From: Oligosphaeraceae bacterium
GTDB taxonomy: Bacteria > Verrucomicrobiota > Lentisphaeria > Oligosphaerales > Oligosphaeraceae
Reading direction: 5' to 3'
DNA length: 16,023 bases
Assembly (NCBI GenBank): GCA_012515455.1
Contig: JAAYYJ010000319.1
Span: forward strand, 1-16,023
The notes below the pieces were generated by a model. That model was not told the origin of the DNA and searched no databases. It saw nothing but the letters and a program-made list of their open reading frames with translations. Both the position numbers and the translations under genes were made by a program. Numbering within the stretch: the stretch's first letter is position 1; the number at the start of each line of letters is the position of its first letter. Positions 14,149 to 16,023 of the stretch are shown piece by piece.

Positions 14149-15279
14149 TCAAACGCCGCTCGCGGCGAGTTTTTGCCGGGCGGTCCCATGCTGGTAAAAC
14201 GGCAGGGAGGACAGCACCCCCTCCAGGGGGATTTTCCCGCCGGCCTCGAGCAGTACGGGGGTGCCGGGCGGGAGGTCCTGTTGCAGGAATGCCAAGGCGA
14301 TGGCCTGTCCCAGCGAGGGTGCGAATCCCCCGGAGGTGACAGTTCCCAGCGGGGCGCCGTTGGCGCTGAGCACGGCATTGCCGTTGCGCGCCGCCCGCCG
14401 CCCGGACAGGGTGATGCCTTGCAGAAATTTTTTCGGTCTGGTGGCCAGGAGTGCTTTTTTGCCCAGGAAGTCCCGTTCCGGGAAATCCTGCATTTTCAGC
14501 ATTGCGTCCATTCCGGCTTCCAGGGGTGTGGTCTGTTCATCCAGCTCGTGTCCGTACAGGGTCATGCCCATTTCCAGGCGGAGGGTATCGCGTGCCCCCA
14601 GGCCAGCGGGTCGCACCTCGGGTTGGGCGAGCAGCAGCCGCCAGATTTCTGCGGCTGCCTCGGTGGGGCAGTAGATTTCGAAGCCCAGTTCGCCGGTATA
14701 GCCGGTGCGGCTGTAGAGGATATCCCAGTTGCAGAGCCGTCCCCGTGACCACTGGAAGTACTTGGGCAAAACGGCGTTGGACCAGCCGGGCAGGCCGAGC
14801 AGCACTGCGGCGGATTGCGGGCCCTGCAGGTCCAGTTTGGCTGTTTGGGCGGAGACGTTCTCCAGGCGGACTGCCGGGGGCAGGGTTTTCTGCAGCTGGG
14901 CCAGGTCGTGGTCGATGCGGGAGGCGTTGACCACGAGGAAGAACTCCTGGTCATCCAGGCAGTACAGAATCACGTCATCGATGGTGCCGCCCTGTTCATT
15001 GAGCAGGAAGTTATAGCGGCAGGAGCCGGGTTTCTGGTCCCGGACGGGTCGGGCCAGGGTGTAGTCCAGGGCCTGCCGGGCGTTTGTACCGCGGATCAGG
15101 AATTCCCCCATGTGGCAGATATCGAACAGCGCCGTTTTGGTTCTGGTGTGCTGGTGTTCCGCCAGGATTCCTTCCGGATATTGCACGGGCATATTCCAGC
15201 CGGCAAACGGCACCATCCTGGCTCCGAGGGCCAGGTGCTCCTGCAGTAAGGCAGTATTCAATAATTCGGATTCCGGCAT
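14149..15279 (-). CDS. gcvT: Glycine cleavage system T protein (aminomethyltransferase)
   Basis: This 376-residue protein transfers the methylene group from aminomethyl-GcvH to tetrahydrofolate, releasing ammonia. Family marks are FAGWNMPVQY (25-34), LFDICHMGEFLIRG (51-64), GGTIDD (97-102) with D101 at the position of the catalytic aspartate of the E. coli enzyme, and GYTGELGFEIY further on. The ATG at 15279 is preferred to the upstream ATG at 15333, because MPESELLNTALLQEHLALGARMVPF aligns with family N-termini; GGGAG lies about ten bases upstream, a somewhat long distance. It is separated from gcvH by 233 bases containing a clear promoter, so gcvT is probably its own transcription unit, at least in part. 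Confidence 0.96.
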   Translation of the reverse strand: MPESELLNTALLQEHLALGARMVPFAGWNMPVQYPEGILAEHQHTRTKTALFDICHMGEFLIRGTNARQALDYTLARPVRDQKPGSCRYNFLLNEQGGTIDDVILYCLDDQEFFLVVNASRIDHDLAQLQKTLPPAVRLENVSAQTAKLDLQGPQSAAVLLGLPGWSNAVLPKYFQWSRGRLCNWDILYSRTGYTGELGFEIYCPTEAAAEIWRLLLAQPEVRPAGLGARDTLRLEMGMTLYGHELDEQTTPLEAGMDAMLKMQDFPERDFLGKKALLATRPKKFLQGITLSGRRAARNGNAVLSANGAPLGTVTSGGFAPSLGQAIALAFLQQDLPPGTPVLLEAGGKIPLEGVLSSLPFYQHGTARQKLAASGV

Positions 15280-15334
15280 GGGAACAATTCTCCCGCAAAT
15301 AAACGTTTTTGAGCATCTGTCAGGACAGTACATA

Positions 15335-15362
15335 AAGATATTGCCGGATAGCGCAAACGCAA
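15335..15362 (-). promoter_or_regulatory. Possible gcvT promoter
   Basis: On the minus strand TTGCGT (15357-15362) is separated by 16 bases from TATCTT (15335-15340), a partial sigma-70 match with a transcription start near 15328. The leader would be about 50 bases. The match is weak and other placements are possible. No glycine riboswitch core or tandem aptamer was recognised between here and the start codon. Confidence 0.3.
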
Positions 15363-15720
15363 GTCAGGACTAGGCTTTTTAGCAAAAATCCACAAAGGTC
15401 TTGGGGGTGTTGATCAGGGGGCGTGCAAATACTCCGGGACTGGTTGCCGGTCCGAGGTGCCACGGCCCGGGATGCCCAAGTGGCGGCGGAGTTGCCTGAA
15501 TTCGCTGTGACAGGCATTCGGGAACTTGGCCGCGCCGCAGATTGAACTGGCGGCAGCAGGATCAGCAGGTGCCTGGTCGCCCGATTACGGATTTCTGCTT
15601 CTGCGGCAGTCGCGACCGCAGCGGCGGTTGTGCGGTTCAGGGCAAAAAAAGTTAATGTGCGAAATCTGGTGATGTGCACTTTCAGACTTCCGTATGTAGC
15701 ACAGGCTTGAAATTGACACC
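15363..15720. other. Intergenic stretch with no recognised gene
   Basis: About 360 bases upstream of gcvT. A minus-strand open frame (15320-15796) crosses it, but the translation is low-complexity, matches no family I recognise and lacks a good ribosome binding site. An A-run (AAAAAAAG near 15645) and several short GC-rich inverted segments are present. It is probably spacer or decayed mobile-element DNA. Confidence 0.4.
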
Positions 15721-15723
15721 TAA

Positions 15724-15843
15724 CCGCTCTGGCGCTGCCAGCGCCGCGCCCTGCTGGAGCACTACCGGATGTTTGATCAACCCAACCACTGGGCAAAGCT
15801 CTTTTTCCAGCCCCAATCTTCGCACCTTAACCATTTTGAGTGA
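15724..15843 (+). pseudogene. Short ORF fragment, possible decayed transposase C-terminus
   Basis: A 39-codon frame is bounded upstream by a TAA (15721-15723) and ends in a TGA inside the first 28-base repeat. Its peptide (containing RALLEHYRMFDQPNHWAKLF) looks like real protein rather than chance translation, with aromatic and charged residues in a helix-like pattern, but no start or upstream domain remains. A protein 3' end that stops inside a block of terminal-type repeats is how insertion sequences often end. I do not recognise the family with certainty. Confidence 0.3.
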
Positions 15844-15914
15844 GTGATGGCACCGCAGCCCTGTTGAGTGAGTGATGGCACCGCTGCCATTTTGAATGAG
15901 TGATGGCACCGCTG
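15831..15914. repeat. Three tandem 28-base repeats
   Basis: Units at 15831-15858, 15859-15886 and 15887-15914 share the core TGAGTGATGGCACCGC and differ at only a few positions; a 5-base start of a fourth unit (CCATT) follows. There are no spacers, so this is not a CRISPR array. Multiple short repeats of this sort are typical of the ends of some insertion sequences, for example the IS21 family, where they bind transposase. The assignment to a mobile-element end is inference. Confidence 0.75.
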
Positions 15915-16023
15915 CCATTGTCCCCCCCCTCCGGCGGTCCTCGCGCGCGCGTCCAAACAGGGACGGAGGTCCCCCCAATCGGTGGGGTGGGCCCACCGGT
16001 AGAATCAAGGGCACGGGGCAAAA
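15915..16023. other. GC-rich right edge without a gene
   Basis: Contains a run of eight C (15922-15929), an alternating CG tract near 15942-15951, and a perfect 12-base palindrome GGTGGGCCCACC at 15986-15997 embedded in a longer imperfect inverted segment. No coding frame here resembles a protein. It could be flank just outside a mobile element whose end is the repeat block, or the leader of a gene beyond the window. Confidence 0.35.

Noticed and set aside
14029..14748. 239-codon plus-strand frame opposite gcvT
   Set aside because: No Shine-Dalgarno at its start and it is antisense to gcvT. The nearby AGGAGGA belongs to a different frame.
15280..15445. Glycine riboswitch upstream of gcvT
   Set aside because: The minus-strand leader was read for the conserved aptamer cores and none was recognised. 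A covariance search would be decisive.
15320..15796. 158-codon minus-strand frame upstream of gcvT
   Set aside because: Low-complexity translation, no recognisable family, no good ribosome site, and it overlaps the gcvT leader and the plus-strand fragment.
15831..15914. CRISPR array
   Set aside because: Repeat length is CRISPR-like, but the units are directly adjacent with no spacers and no cas genes are present.
15682..16014. 110-codon minus-strand frame across the 28-base repeats
   Set aside because: Because 28 is not a multiple of three, the repeats are read in different frames in turn and do not encode a repeated peptide; the frame looks accidental.

Overview
The window is about 16 kb of GC-rich bacterial chromosome. 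It holds ordinary core-metabolism genes (a complete glycine cleavage operon set except lpd, tRNA genes, a membrane glycosyltransferase) and, at the left edge, a defence- or accessory-type pair. The split glycine dehydrogenase (gcvPA plus gcvPB), the xylan-esterase-like hydrolase and a NifA-like activator would fit a Gram-negative member of the PVC group such as Lentisphaerota or Kiritimatiellota. That placement is an impression from gene style, not a demonstrated assignment.

Region 1 (1-5050, plus strand): a gene cut by the window edge encodes an AlbA_2/Schlafen-type protein with a RecG-like C-terminal ATPase domain and a winged helix. A large DUF499-family AAA ATPase follows. The 137-base gap between them carries two exact copies of a 19-base palindromic element, a strong candidate for paired operators controlling the ATPase gene. 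The usual partners of DUF499 ATPases (a DUF1156-type methyltransferase, a helicase) are not in the window; if present they lie to the left.

Region 2 (5000-6760, minus strand): two identical tandem tRNA-Asn(GTT) genes with a promoter and terminator hairpins. The 3' end of the distal tRNA faces the DUF499 module, the arrangement expected when an element has integrated at a tRNA 3' end. Next comes an alpha/beta hydrolase with a convincing sigma-70 promoter.

Region 3 (6760-10577, plus strand): a 420-base leader with a possible small coupled ORF, then a NifA-like sigma-54-dependent activator (GAF, AAA+, Fis-type HTH) and a GT39-like polytopic membrane glycosyltransferase. No nif genes are visible, so the activator's targets are unknown.

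Region 4 (10627-15279, minus strand): gcvT stands alone with its own leader. A second unit gcvH-gcvPA-gcvPB follows from a clear sigma-70 promoter. gcvPA and gcvPB overlap by 10 bases with an internal ribosome binding site, so their products are probably made in a fixed ratio. GcvPA/GcvPB decarboxylate glycine, GcvH carries the aminomethyl group on lipoyl-lysine, and GcvT passes the one-carbon unit to tetrahydrofolate. No glycine riboswitch was recognised.

Region 5 (15280-16023): no convincing intact gene. It holds the gcvT leader, a 39-codon ORF fragment that could be a decayed transposase end, and three 28-base tandem repeats, together suggesting the end of a mobile element.
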